From contig NZ_JAOQJE010000003.1 in NCBI RefSeq assembly GCF_025567315.1, positions 183,781 through 247,780 on the forward strand: DNA of 64,000 bases, written 5' to 3'. The stretch is from Agathobaculum ammoniilyticum (lineage in GTDB: Bacteria; Bacillota; Clostridia; Oscillospirales; Butyricicoccaceae). Positions 44,835-53,649 of this stretch are shown here, one piece after another. The notes under the pieces were generated by a model. The model saw only the letters and a list, made by a program, of their open reading frames with translations, was not told the DNA's origin and ran no database searches. The translations under genes were made by a program, and so were the position numbers. The number at the start of each line of letters is the position of its first letter. Within the stretch, counting starts at the first letter, position 1.

Positions 44835-45602
44835 TTACTTGCAAAGGTAGCCGCCGTCGACCGGCAGGATCGCGCCGCCCAGATAGTCGCTCGCATGCGA
44901 CGCAAGGAACAGGCACGCGCCCTTCATATCCGCCGGCTCGCCCCAGCGGTGGGCGGGAATGCGGTCGCAGATCTCCTTGTATCGGTAATTGGAGGGGTCG
45001 AGGAGCGCTTCATTCATATCGGTCGCAAAATAGCCGGGCGCGATCGAATTGACGTTGACGCCGCACGCCAGCAGGTCGTTGGACATGCACTTGGTCATCT
45101 GTGCCACGCCGCCCTTGGCTGCGGAATACGCGACGACGTTCTGGCCGCCGAAGAAAGACGCCATGGAGGAAATCGTGATGATCTTGCCATAGCCCTTCTT
45201 GACCATGATCTTGGACGCCTCCTGGCAGAGGATGAACTGGCTCTCCAGATTGACGCGGATCACGTCGTCCCAATCGCTCATCGGGAACTGGTCCGCACGG
45301 TGCCGGCGCTGGATGCCGTGCGCGGTCACGATGATGTCCAGATCGCCGCCCAGCTGCTCCACCGCCTCTCCGAACGCACGGTAGCATTCCTCACGCCGAC
45401 CAAGGTCGGCCTGCACACTGTGGCAGGCAAAGCCGCGCGCGCGGAATTCCTCCGCGGCGGTATGCACGCGCGCGCTCGAGCCAATGATGACGACCTCGCA
45501 GCCCGCCTCCATCAGACCCTCGGCCATGCCGTGACCCAGGCCGCGCGTGCCGCCGGTAACGATGGCCTTGCGGCCGGTGATATCAAAAAGCGGATGTACC
45601 AT
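44835..45602 (-). CDS. Short-chain dehydrogenase, sugar-acid type (KduD/gluconate 5-dehydrogenase-like)
   Basis: 255 residues with the classical SDR motifs. The cofactor site is T-G-G-T-R-G-L-G near residue 17. The catalytic residues lie in I-S-S-M-A-S and A-Y-S-A-A-K-G-G. The tail G-G-A-I-L-P-V-D-G-G-Y is typical. It oxidises or reduces a keto-sugar acid with NAD(P). Last gene of the gntR operon, three bases after the zinc dehydrogenase, pointing to a sugar-acid intermediate. The exact substrate is not determined. Confidence 0.88.
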   Translation of the reverse strand: MVHPLFDITGRKAIVTGGTRGLGHGMAEGLMEAGCEVVIIGSSARVHTAAEEFRARGFACHSVQADLGRREECYRAFGEAVEQLGGDLDIIVTAHGIQRRHRADQFPMSDWDDVIRVNLESQFILCQEASKIMVKKGYGKIITISSMASFFGGQNVVAYSAAKGGVAQMTKCMSNDLLACGVNVNSIAPGYFATDMNEALLDPSNYRYKEICDRIPAHRWGEPADMKGACLFLASHASDYLGGAILPVDGGYLCK

Positions 45603-45604
45603 GA

Positions 45605-46654
45605 TTACATATCCTCCTCATCAAACAAAATGACCATTTTCTTAACCGACGGGTCGGGATGCTCGATCTTGTCGAACACTTCCCCGATGCGGCTGAACGG
45701 GATAAAATGGGTAGCGATACCCTCCAGATTGAACGCATGCTGCTCAAAACGCTCGATGGTCGGCTCGAACTGGTAAGCCGACATGCGGGAGCCGATCAGG
45801 TCAAGCTCGCGCTGGTCGAGCATGGCGGAGGAGATCTGCTCCGGCGCCGTGCAGAAGCCGAGCGAGACCACGCGGCCCGCGTTCGCCATGATACCGGGCG
45901 CGAACAGGCTGGTCAGCGAGCCTGGGAAGCATGCCGAATCAAACGCGCAGGTCACACCATGTCCGCCCGTGATATCCTGCACGCGCAGGGCAAGATCTTC
46001 GTTTTTGGTGTTGATCACATAGTCCGCGCCGTACGTTTTCGCGCGTTCGAGCGAAGAATCGTTGATATCGCAGCAGATGACGGTTTTCACACCCTTCGCC
46101 TTGCAGGTCTGCAGGATGATCGCGCCGATCGTACCCGCGCCGAGGATGAGCACGGTATCTTCCGGCACCACGCGGCCGCGCCCCGTGCAGTGTCCGCCGA
46201 TGGCGAACGGCTCGACGAGCGCCGCATCCTTCCACGGGATTTCGGGGGAGATCACATAGCACTGGTTCTCCGGCACGACAAAGTATTCGCGCCAGCCACC
46301 GTCGATGCTCGAACCGCGCGCGCGGACGTGTTCGCACACGTTATAGCGGCCTATTTTACACTGGTAGCACTCGCCGCAGGCAACCACCAGATCGAGCACG
46401 ACATGGTCGCCCTGCTTGACGCGAGTCACCTTGGAGCCGACCGCTTCGACCACGCCCGCGTTCTCATGTCCCGGGATGCGCGGATAAGACGCGCACGGGT
46501 TCTCTCCCAGATAGTTATGTACGTCCGACCCGCACACGCCGCAGGCCTTCATTTTAACCAGTACGTCGTAATCGCCGGCAGCCTCAGGGCGCGGCACCTC
46601 GCGCACCTCGAACTTATGCGGCTCGGTCACTATGACTTCCTTGCTCATCAGCAT
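45605..46654 (-). CDS. Zinc-binding medium-chain dehydrogenase (sugar-acid/polyol type)
   Basis: 349 residues. The catalytic zinc ligands lie in C-G-V-C-G-S-D-V-H and G-H-E-N-A-G. The structural zinc site is C-G-E-C-Y-Q-C-K-I-G-R-Y-N-V-C, and the Rossmann motif is L-G-A-G-T-I-G. It resembles L-idonate, L-gulonate or L-galactonate 5-dehydrogenases. Together with the dehydratase and SDR it suggests conversion of an aldonate to a keto-acid. Start M-L-M-S-K-E at 46654, with GAGGAG upstream. Confidence 0.88.
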   Translation of the reverse strand: MLMSKEVIVTEPHKFEVREVPRPEAAGDYDVLVKMKACGVCGSDVHNYLGENPCASYPRIPGHENAGVVEAVGSKVTRVKQGDHVVLDLVVACGECYQCKIGRYNVCEHVRARGSSIDGGWREYFVVPENQCYVISPEIPWKDAALVEPFAIGGHCTGRGRVVPEDTVLILGAGTIGAIILQTCKAKGVKTVICCDINDSSLERAKTYGADYVINTKNEDLALRVQDITGGHGVTCAFDSACFPGSLTSLFAPGIMANAGRVVSLGFCTAPEQISSAMLDQRELDLIGSRMSAYQFEPTIERFEQHAFNLEGIATHFIPFSRIGEVFDKIEHPDPSVKKMVILFDEEDM

Positions 46655-46725
46655 AACAGCATTCTCCTCTTAAAACAGTATCATGTATGACATATCGGTT
46701 TTCCCGCTTTCTGCACCGCGCGGCG

Positions 46726-47973
46726 TTACGGCGTCTGGAGCGAGCCGTCTCGCAGGCGGGTCTGCGTCCAAGTCGTGACCGTGTTCTCACAGGGGTATTT
46801 GGCGGCTTCCTTTTCGTCCAGATCGACGCCCAGGCCGGGCTTGTGGTTGGCGTACACATAACCGTCCCTGAATTCCGGCAGGCCTGGGAACACCTCAAGC
46901 AGCGCGCCGTGCTGCTGACGCAGCTCCTGGATGACGAAATTGGGCGGCTCGATGCCCGACCATTCCTGCACGCCGAAGTTGGGCGCCGCCAAGTCGATAT
47001 GGATATTGGCCGCATGCGCGAGCGGCGACATATCGCCGGGGCCGTGCCACGCGGTGCGCACCCCGAACTGTTCTGCGAAAATCGCCAGCTTGCGCGCCGG
47101 CGTGATGCCGCCGATCTGCGAAATATGCACGCGGATAAAGTCGATCAGCCGCTCGGTGATCAGCTGCTTCCACTCGCGCGGGTTGTTGAACAGCTCGCCC
47201 TGCGCCAGCGGGATCGAGGTCTGCTGCCGCAGCAGGCGCAGCCAGTCGACCTGCTCGAGCGGCACCGCATCTTCCAGGAAAAACAGGTCGAACGGTTCGA
47301 GCTGCTTGGCCAGCTGCAGCGCTTCGACCGGTGCGATGCGCTCATGCACGTCGTGGACGAGCGCCATGTCGTAGCCGATGCGCGCGCGGATGCCCTCAAA
47401 CAGCTTGACCGTGTCGCGGATGTATTTGCGCGAGTCCAGGTAGACGCCGTCCGGCGCGCCCTGCGGCGCGGTCGCGGGCGCCTTGCCGTAGCCGCCCCCC
47501 CCATAGCCGCCGCACTGGCAGCGGATGTGGGTGATGCCCATGTCGCGGAAGCGCTCGATGTTATCGCAGATCTCCTCCACATCGCGCCCATCCGCGTGAC
47601 GGTAGACCGGAATGGCTTCGCGGCACTTGCCACCGAACAGCTCGTAGCACGGCATGTTCGCAAGCTTGCCCTTGATGTCCCACAGCGCCATGTCCACGCC
47701 CGAGATCGCGTTGTTTTCAATGCCGCCGTTGCGCCAGTAGGCGTTCTGGTGCATCAGCTGCCACAGCGCTTCGATGTTGTTCACCTCGCGGCCGACGAGC
47801 AGCGGCTTGAGGTAATTTTCCACCAGATGCTGCACGGTCAGGTGGCGGTAGGCAAACGTCGCGCAGCCCAGGCCGTACAGCTCCGGCTCGCTCGTCTCCA
47901 CCTTGACGACCACCAGGTTGATTCCCTCCGGCGCGGTGCAGATCACACGGATGTCACGGATGGTAATTGGCAT
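46726..47973 (-). CDS. Enolase-superfamily sugar-acid dehydratase (ManD/RspA family)
   Basis: 415 residues. An enolase-like N-terminal cap (with N-N-A-I-S-G-V-D-M-A-L-W-D-I-K-G-K) precedes the barrel. Barrel motifs: H-D-V-H-E-R-I near residue 225, L-E-D-A-V-P and G-E-L-F-N-N-P, and R-T-A-W-H-G-P-G-D-M-S-P. These match the D-mannonate/D-gluconate dehydratase and RspA group. It dehydrates an aldonate to a 2-keto-3-deoxy acid with Mg. Efficient mannonate dehydratases and low-activity homologues cannot be told apart by eye. An operator-like site lies just upstream. Confidence 0.9.
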   Translation of the reverse strand: MPITIRDIRVICTAPEGINLVVVKVETSEPELYGLGCATFAYRHLTVQHLVENYLKPLLVGREVNNIEALWQLMHQNAYWRNGGIENNAISGVDMALWDIKGKLANMPCYELFGGKCREAIPVYRHADGRDVEEICDNIERFRDMGITHIRCQCGGYGGGGYGKAPATAPQGAPDGVYLDSRKYIRDTVKLFEGIRARIGYDMALVHDVHERIAPVEALQLAKQLEPFDLFFLEDAVPLEQVDWLRLLRQQTSIPLAQGELFNNPREWKQLITERLIDFIRVHISQIGGITPARKLAIFAEQFGVRTAWHGPGDMSPLAHAANIHIDLAAPNFGVQEWSGIEPPNFVIQELRQQHGALLEVFPGLPEFRDGYVYANHKPGLGVDLDEKEAAKYPCENTVTTWTQTRLRDGSLQTP

Positions 47974-47989
47974 GATATTCTCTCCTTTT

Positions 47990-48006
47990 TACTCGTTATA
48001 CAAGTT
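47990..48006 (-). promoter_or_regulatory. Second GntR operator-like palindrome, upstream of the dehydratase
   Basis: On the minus strand AACTTGT-ATA-ACGAGTA. It matches the operator at 48687-48703 in the complete left arm and in five of seven right-arm positions. It overlaps the gntR stop codon and lies 17 bases before the dehydratase ATG. Confidence 0.6.
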
Positions 48007-48673
48007 AAACCTTATCGTAATTTTGCAGGATGTGCGCCTGCATCAGCGCACGCGCCAGATTATCATTGTGTACCTCGACCGCATTGAGGATCATAGGGTG
48101 AAAGAATAGGGCGTCCTGCTCTCCGAACCGCTGGGTCAGCTGCTCATGGTTGCGCACCGTCTGCTCGAACACCTCATGCAGGCTTTTGACCAGCAGATGA
48201 TTGCCGGACGCCCTGCACAGTTCCTCATGGAACGCCATGTCGCACCGTACAAATTCACTTTTCTGGCCGCGCAGCGCGGGCAACCGGCCGGTCAGCTCAT
48301 GCAGACGCCCAATCTGCGCTTTTGTTGCGTTTTTTGCGGCCAGCGCCGCCGCTTCCGGCTCTAAAATGCGCCGGAACTGCAGCACCGCACGGATATCCGC
48401 GCAGTCCGCAGGGGTGATCTGGCTTGCTCCGGTGAGCAGGGTTTCCACGCGGTCGTCCCGCAGGAAGGTCCCTTTCCCATGCACGCTTTCCAGCACGCCC
48501 ACGCCGATCAGCTGCTGGATCGCCACGCGCACGCTCGCGCGGCTGACGCCGAGCCGTTCGGTCAACTGGTTCTCGGACGGGATCTTGCTGCCGACCGCCC
48601 ACTGGCCGCTTTGGATATGGCCAGTCAGGTACTGGAGTACGCTTTCCGTCACATTGATGCGTTCGGCCTTCAT
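48005..48673 (-). CDS. GntR-family (FadR-type) transcriptional regulator
   Basis: 222 residues. The winged helix-turn-helix contains I-P-S-E-N-Q-L-T-E-R-L-G-V-S-R-A-S-V-R, followed by G-K-G-T-F-L. The C-terminal all-helical FCD domain has the metal- and ligand-binding His/Asp residues (F-H-E-E-L-C-R-A, and F-F-H-P-M-I-L-N-A). FCD regulators bind sugar acids or other carboxylates. It heads the operon that it presumably represses, with a palindromic operator at its own transcription start. Confidence 0.92.
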   Translation of the reverse strand: MKAERINVTESVLQYLTGHIQSGQWAVGSKIPSENQLTERLGVSRASVRVAIQQLIGVGVLESVHGKGTFLRDDRVETLLTGASQITPADCADIRAVLQFRRILEPEAAALAAKNATKAQIGRLHELTGRLPALRGQKSEFVRCDMAFHEELCRASGNHLLVKSLHEVFEQTVRNHEQLTQRFGEQDALFFHPMILNAVEVHNDNLARALMQAHILQNYDKV

Positions 48674-48686
48674 GGCTTACCTCCTC

Positions 48687-48703
48687 AACTTGTCTGACAA
48701 GTT
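48687..48703. promoter_or_regulatory. GntR operator
   Basis: Perfect 7-3-7 palindrome AACTTGT-CTG-ACAAGTT placed immediately downstream of the -10 box, covering the expected transcription start. This position suits autorepression. Confidence 0.75.
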
Positions 48704-48711
48704 ATGCTTTT

Positions 48712-48739
48712 ATTATAGCGCCCTTTTCCGTACTGTCAA
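48712..48739 (-). promoter_or_regulatory. Consensus promoter of the gntR sugar-acid operon
   Basis: TTGACA (48734-48739) and TATAAT (48712-48717) with a 16-base spacer on the minus strand. Confidence 0.88.
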
Positions 48740-48802
48740 GGGGGAAAATCACATTTTTGCATATTGCACAAATCCCGCCGCCGATTTCGCACATTTCCGG
48801 CA

Positions 48803-48828
48803 CAAAAAGAGCCGGCAGATGCCGGCTC
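48803..48828 (-). terminator. Terminator of the DUF4317 gene
   Basis: GAGCCGGC and GCCGGCTC pair over four bases, followed by TTTTTG on the minus strand, 19 bases past the stop. Confidence 0.85.
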
Positions 48829-48846
48829 CCATTATCCCGCTGTTTT

Positions 48847-50091
48847 TTACAGTGTCTGATCCACACCGTTAATGCTGGCGGATTCCCCCTCCTCGATCGG
48901 AATCAGCAGGCATTTCTGCCCTTCGACCACACCCGTATGGACGCGTTCCGCCCGCTCCTCCGGCACCCGCAGCACGATGCCCGCGCTTTCCTCCCAAGGA
49001 ACCTCGTCTCCGGCCAGGCGCTCGGATTGCTCCGCCAGACGGTGCTGCAGATCCGCAACCCTTTGCTCCAGCGCCGCCGTGTGCATTCGCTGGGTGTTTT
49101 CCTCCACCAAGCGGCTGTCCAGCACATTGTTCGCAACAGGCGGCACGTCTCCGAACGTCTGCGCGAAAGCCTTGCCGATCTGTTCCCTGACCGGCTCCGG
49201 CACCTCGGCCTCCGCCGCGAGATCCGCGACCGTCTCGGCCGTCAGGCTGACCGGCGGCAGGCTATCGTCCGCCTCCTGCTCGGCCACCATGCCGCTGATC
49301 GTCTTCTGTATCCGGAAGAACGCGGCTTCCGCCTGCTCCTCATCCTCCCCAAACGCGCTTTTCACAACGCTCTGGAACGCTTTCTTCTCCTCTGTGGCCG
49401 TGCGCTGGGACACACACCCGAGCACGCTTTCTATCAGCTCCGGATGGGAGCCGCGGCCGGTCTTGACGTAATACAGCACAGCGTTCACATCGCTGCCGCG
49501 GCCGCTGAACGCCGGATACACAAAGCCCAGGTCGGGCAGACCGACCACCCAGTCGCGCACGCGCGCGCCGATGCGGTTCTCTTCCTCCCGATAACCGAGC
49601 GCGGGCTTGGACAACTCGACCGGACACACCGCGCACAGTATGTACTCGTAGATCTCCTCGGACTCCTCCTGCGCCTCGCCGGAGGTCGCCCGGGCCGGCA
49701 CATCGTACACATCATGGTATACTAAAATCAGGTAGTTACCCGGATAGGCATACTGTTCGATGACCTGCTCATACAGGCGGTCGAGCAGGTCGTCGTTGGC
49801 CAGCTTGCTGCCCTTGAGCGTGAGCAGGAACGAGCGGCACTCGTCCGCCTGCTCCCCGCGCGCGAATTCCAGCTCGAGCAGGTTGCCGCCCAGTGTGCCG
49901 GACAGCGTTTTTTTCGCGATCTCCAAATACTTGTAAAACTCGTCCTCCTCCAGTTCGGAAAACTGTTCGCCGAACTTCAGGACGACTTGCTTGCCGCTGT
50001 TGACATAGCACCCGCACATGCGGCCAAAGGTGCATTCGGTCTTTTTCAGACGGCGGCGCAGCTCCTGCACATCGCCTTTGGTAATATTCAT
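48847..50091 (-). CDS. DUF4317-family protein
   Basis: 414 residues, starting M-N-I-T-K-G-D-V-Q-E-L-R-R-R-L-K-K and containing F-G-R-M-C-G-C-Y-V-N and Y-K-Y-L-E-I-A-K-K-T-L-S-G, as in clostridial DUF4317 proteins. No signal peptide or membrane helix. A possible coiled coil lies near residues 330-355. Function of the family is not known. Single-gene unit with its own terminator. Confidence 0.85.
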   Translation of the reverse strand: MNITKGDVQELRRRLKKTECTFGRMCGCYVNSGKQVVLKFGEQFSELEEDEFYKYLEIAKKTLSGTLGGNLLELEFARGEQADECRSFLLTLKGSKLANDDLLDRLYEQVIEQYAYPGNYLILVYHDVYDVPARATSGEAQEESEEIYEYILCAVCPVELSKPALGYREEENRIGARVRDWVVGLPDLGFVYPAFSGRGSDVNAVLYYVKTGRGSHPELIESVLGCVSQRTATEEKKAFQSVVKSAFGEDEEQAEAAFFRIQKTISGMVAEQEADDSLPPVSLTAETVADLAAEAEVPEPVREQIGKAFAQTFGDVPPVANNVLDSRLVEENTQRMHTAALEQRVADLQHRLAEQSERLAGDEVPWEESAGIVLRVPEERAERVHTGVVEGQKCLLIPIEEGESASINGVDQTL

Positions 50092-50126
50092 TATAGGCTC
50101 TCTCCTGTCATATGCCCGCGGACACA

Positions 50127-50162
50127 GGGCGGCCGCCTATCCCTGCGGATAAGCGGCCGCCC
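50127..50162. repeat. Large GC-rich hairpin between the amidohydrolase and DUF4317 genes
   Basis: GGGCGGCCGC-C-TATCC pairs with GGATA-A-GCGGCCGCCC (one mismatch, four-base loop). It lacks a T-run on the minus strand, so it is a poor terminator, but it could shield mRNA ends. Confidence 0.6.
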
Positions 50163-50242
50163 GCCGCCGGCTTTTCATATTCCCGTCCTTTAGTATACGG
50201 CATCCCGCGCAGAAAAGGCAAGCGGATTTTGCCGGAGGGCTA

Positions 50243-51826
50243 TCATGCACGGTAAATCGTTTCCCCTGCCTTGACCGTTTCCAGCACGCGCACCCGCCGC
50301 AGCGCATCCGGCCCAACCGCTAACGGATCGGCGTCCAGCAGCACCAGATCGGCCGCTTTGCCCGGCCGCAGAGAGCCGCGGCGCGCTTCCTCAAAATACT
50401 GGTAAGCGGCGTGGACTGTAACCGCACGCAGCGCGTCCTCCACAGGGATACGCTGGTCCGCGCCGAGCACGGCGCCGCTTTCCATCAGCCGGTTGACCGC
50501 GCACCAGACGGTACCCAACATGTCCGGCGGCAGCACGGGCGTGTCCTGGTGGAATGTGAACGGGATCCCCTGCTCGAGCGCCGCGCGCGCCGGACTGATA
50601 TGCTGTGCGCGCGCCAGTCCGAAATTGCGGATATGCACCTCGCCCCACCGATACACATGCGCCACAAAAAACGATGGCAGCACGCCGGTCCGCTTGACAG
50701 CCTCCATCTGGTCCAAGCCAAGAAGCTGCGCATGGATCATGACCGGCCGCAGGCCGCGGAAATCTGGAAATTCCCGCTCGACCGCGGCCACGGCCTGCAA
50801 AAACTGCTCCGCCGCCGCATCCCCGTTGCAATGGGCCAATACCTGCAGCCCTCCATGATAGGCTGTCACGAGCGCTTCCTGCACCGCCTGCCCGCTCATG
50901 GTGCCATAACCTCGGTACCCGTCCTCCGCGCCTTGGTATGGGGTCCGCATCCACGCGGTACGGCCCTGCGGGGAGCCATCCAGAAATATCTTGCACCCGC
51001 CGAGCTTGAAATGGCAATGGTACCGGCGGACCGCTTCCGGAAAAGCCGCGCTCACCTCATCCCAGGCATCCACAGGCGGATATGCCACCACATCCAGCGT
51101 AAGCAGCCGATGCGCAAGCAAGGTCTGATACATCGGAATCAGGCTTTCGGGCATCATTCCCTCCTGCACGATTGTCACGCCATAGGAAGCATACTGCTCC
51201 TGCACCCGGCGATAGGCCTCCATCAGGTCCTCCATATCCGGCATCGGCACTTGCTGTTGGTACTGCAGGAACGCGTTTTCCTCCATATATCCGGTCAGCA
51301 CACCGTTTTCCGTACCAATTATGCCTCCCGCCGGCGCGGGCGTGTCCACTTTCACGCCGAGCAGCTCCAGCGCCAGAGAGTTGAACACCCCCATATGTCC
51401 GGACTGATGCACCACCATGATCGGATGCGCCGCGGAAACGCGGTCGAGCAGTGCGCGGGTCGGATGGCGCCGCTCCGCGAGCGTATTCTGGTCATAGCTT
51501 TTCCCCACAACCCATTGCCCGTCCGGTATTTTGTTGGCCGTGATAAAATGCGACAGCGCCTGTCCGATCTCGTCCAGGCTGGCGGCCTCCTCCAGCGGGA
51601 CCTGCAGCAGCGCCTGCGCGGCGCCGGAAAAATGGCCGTGCGCGTCCAGGAACGCAGGCAACAGCGCACGCCCATCCAAGTCGATCTCTGCCGCGCCGCG
51701 CGCCCATGCCGCGAGCTTTTCCCGCGTCCCCACGGCCGCGATCACGCCGTTTTCGACCAGCAGCGCTTCAGCCAGCCCGCCGCTCTCCATTGTGCGGATC
51801 GGGCCTCCATAGTATAGCGTCTTCAT
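50243..51826 (-). CDS. YtcJ-like amidohydrolase
   Basis: 527 residues. It has an N-terminal composite domain with L-L-P-A-F-L-D-A-H-G-H (first metal ligands) and the barrel motif V-L-A-H-C-N-G-D-A-A. The C-terminal G-K-A-A-D-L-V-L-L-D box matches amidohydrolase-3. These enzymes hydrolyse amide or N-acyl bonds; the physiological substrate here is unknown. I chose ATG 51826 with GGTGGAG upstream over the GTG at 51832. Confidence 0.88.
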   Translation of the reverse strand: MKTLYYGGPIRTMESGGLAEALLVENGVIAAVGTREKLAAWARGAAEIDLDGRALLPAFLDAHGHFSGAAQALLQVPLEEAASLDEIGQALSHFITANKIPDGQWVVGKSYDQNTLAERRHPTRALLDRVSAAHPIMVVHQSGHMGVFNSLALELLGVKVDTPAPAGGIIGTENGVLTGYMEENAFLQYQQQVPMPDMEDLMEAYRRVQEQYASYGVTIVQEGMMPESLIPMYQTLLAHRLLTLDVVAYPPVDAWDEVSAAFPEAVRRYHCHFKLGGCKIFLDGSPQGRTAWMRTPYQGAEDGYRGYGTMSGQAVQEALVTAYHGGLQVLAHCNGDAAAEQFLQAVAAVEREFPDFRGLRPVMIHAQLLGLDQMEAVKRTGVLPSFFVAHVYRWGEVHIRNFGLARAQHISPARAALEQGIPFTFHQDTPVLPPDMLGTVWCAVNRLMESGAVLGADQRIPVEDALRAVTVHAAYQYFEEARRGSLRPGKAADLVLLDADPLAVGPDALRRVRVLETVKAGETIYRA

Positions 51827-51958
51827 AAGCACTCCACCTTCATCCGATTCCGTGTGCCTTAGTATGCCCTATGCTTTAGTATAGCATGCAGAGCCGGAAG
51901 TTTTTGAACATTGTCTGAACTTTTCCCGTTTCTTTTGCGCCGCGTGCGATTTTCTAAA

Positions 51959-51987
51959 TTTACTTTTTTCTCCACCGATGCTATAAT
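51959..51987 (+). promoter_or_regulatory. Promoter of the D,D-carboxypeptidase gene
   Basis: TTTACT (51959-51964) and TATAAT (51982-51987) with a 17-base spacer, 64 bases before the ATG. Confidence 0.7.
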
Positions 51988-52051
51988 TTATGCAGCATCA
52001 CCGCATTCCTTGCGCAATGTCTGCTTTTTATTTTCAAGGGGGGTAAACTGT

Positions 52052-53587
52052 ATGAGAAAAAAACTGATCGCATCCGTTTTGGCCGTCTTGGTGCTGTTCT
52101 GCGGCCTCGCGCCCGGCGCTGCCGCGCTCAGCTACCAGGCGGAAAGCGTTTTCGTCATGGACGCGCAGACTGGGGAAACGCTTTACGAGTATAACGCCGA
52201 CATCGCCCGTGTGCCGGCCAGTATGACCAAGGTGCTGACCGCCTACATCATTTATCAGGAGCTGGAGGCCGGCCGCCTGACTTTGGACACCCAGGTCAAG
52301 ATCAGCCACAACGCGGCTGTCAAATCCCGCGACGCCAGCTATCCCACCGCCGTACCGCTGACCGAGGGTGCCACCTACTCGGTCGATACGCTGCTTCACC
52401 TGATCATGATTCCCTCCGCCAGCGCGTCGTGCATCGTCATGGCCGAGCATATCAGCGGCAGTGAGAGCGCATTTGTCGCCCGCATGAACCAGACCGCCAA
52501 GGACCTCGGCCTGAACGCGACCTATTACAACTGCCACGGCGCGCAGCCCAATTATATTACGGCCCGCTCACAGGCCAAGCTCACCCGCCGCTTTATCGAC
52601 GATTATCCCGATATCCTGCGCATCACCTCCAAAAGCGGGTTCAACTTCAACGGCTCCTACTATAATAACACCAATCACCTGCTCAATACCATGGCGCCTT
52701 ACGAAGGGCTGGACGGCTTCAAAACCGGAACCATCGCGGAGGCAGGCTATTGCGTCACCACGACCGCGGTACGGGATGGGCGGCGTGTGATCGCGGTAGT
52801 TATGAAATCCACCAGCGACGCGCAGCGCTTCGCGGATTCCCGCCAGCTTCTTGATTACGGCTTTGCTGAAATCCAAAAGCGGGATGCGGCCCGCAAAACG
52901 ACCAGTGTGCAGCTTACCGCAGCTCCGGACAGCGTCCGTCCGTACCAGCCGTTTACCGTCACCGCACGGCTGGAAGGCGTCTCCGCCTCCTACGCCTGCA
53001 AGGCGCAGTGGTATGTCAACGGCGCGGCGGTCGATGGCTATGGGAACAGCAGCTTCCTGACCGCCGACTATAAGACGAGCACGCTGCAATATACGCTCAA
53101 GGATCTGTCTGGCGATACGCTCGACATCGCCTTTGTCCTGACCATGTTCGACGGCACTGAGATCCGCTGTGAAACAGCCCTTCCGGTGGAACAGCGGCCG
53201 GTGGAATACGGCGGCTCGCTCAATATCCGGAGCGCGGCATCCTATCCCGGCAAAACGCTGCTCGTTACCGCGGATATCACCGGCGAAAACGGGATCGCCC
53301 GCGTCCAGCTTCCGGCGCGCTGGCAATGGGACGGCGCGGACATCGCAGGCTATTCCAACGCGGCGTTTACCATCGAAAACGATGCCGCGTCCAGCGAGTA
53401 TCTGCTCCGCATTCCGGAAGACGCCTCAGAGGGCAGCCATGAGCTTTCCTTTGTGCTTGGCGATGCGGGCAGCACTGGCGCAAAACAGTTGATTCTGCGC
53501 GCCGATATCCAGATCGTTTCACAGGGAACGCCGGCAGAGGATGTTCCAGTAGAGGAGACTCCGTCCGAAGACGCTCCGGCCGCGTAA
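52052..53587 (+). CDS. D-alanyl-D-alanine carboxypeptidase (S11, DacA-like)
   Basis: 511 residues. A signal peptide of about 25 residues ends after A-P-G-A-A-A. The S11 penicillin-binding domain shows S-x-x-K (A-S-M-T-K) and K-T-G (F-K-T-G-T). The expected S-x-N triad reads S-A-S (in P-S-A-S-A-S-C-I-V-M-A-E-H). About 220 residues beyond the catalytic domain form two Ig-like or beta-rich repeats (P-D-S-V-R-P-Y-Q-P-F-T-V, and S-A-A-S-Y-P-G-K-T-L-L-V). A P/E/V-rich tail without a membrane anchor follows. It trims the terminal D-Ala of peptidoglycan stem peptides. I chose ATG 52052, with a GGGGGG site, over an upstream in-frame start. Confidence 0.9.
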   Translation: MRKKLIASVLAVLVLFCGLAPGAAALSYQAESVFVMDAQTGETLYEYNADIARVPASMTKVLTAYIIYQELEAGRLTLDTQVKISHNAAVKSRDASYPTAVPLTEGATYSVDTLLHLIMIPSASASCIVMAEHISGSESAFVARMNQTAKDLGLNATYYNCHGAQPNYITARSQAKLTRRFIDDYPDILRITSKSGFNFNGSYYNNTNHLLNTMAPYEGLDGFKTGTIAEAGYCVTTTAVRDGRRVIAVVMKSTSDAQRFADSRQLLDYGFAEIQKRDAARKTTSVQLTAAPDSVRPYQPFTVTARLEGVSASYACKAQWYVNGAAVDGYGNSSFLTADYKTSTLQYTLKDLSGDTLDIAFVLTMFDGTEIRCETALPVEQRPVEYGGSLNIRSAASYPGKTLLVTADITGENGIARVQLPARWQWDGADIAGYSNAAFTIENDAASSEYLLRIPEDASEGSHELSFVLGDAGSTGAKQLILRADIQIVSQGTPAEDVPVEETPSEDAPAA

Positions 53588-53597
53588 AATAGCCAGA

Positions 53598-53632
53598 GAA
53601 AACCCGCCGTTTCAAAAGAAACGGCGGGTTTT
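53598..53632. terminator. Bidirectional terminator between the carboxypeptidase and aldolase genes
   Basis: GAAAACCCGCCGTTTC and its complement pair over a short A-rich loop, with T-rich ends on both sides. It closes both the carboxypeptidase gene and the long operon that ends with the aldolase gene. Confidence 0.9.
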
Positions 53633-53649
53633 CCTATGCCCTCTCGCGC

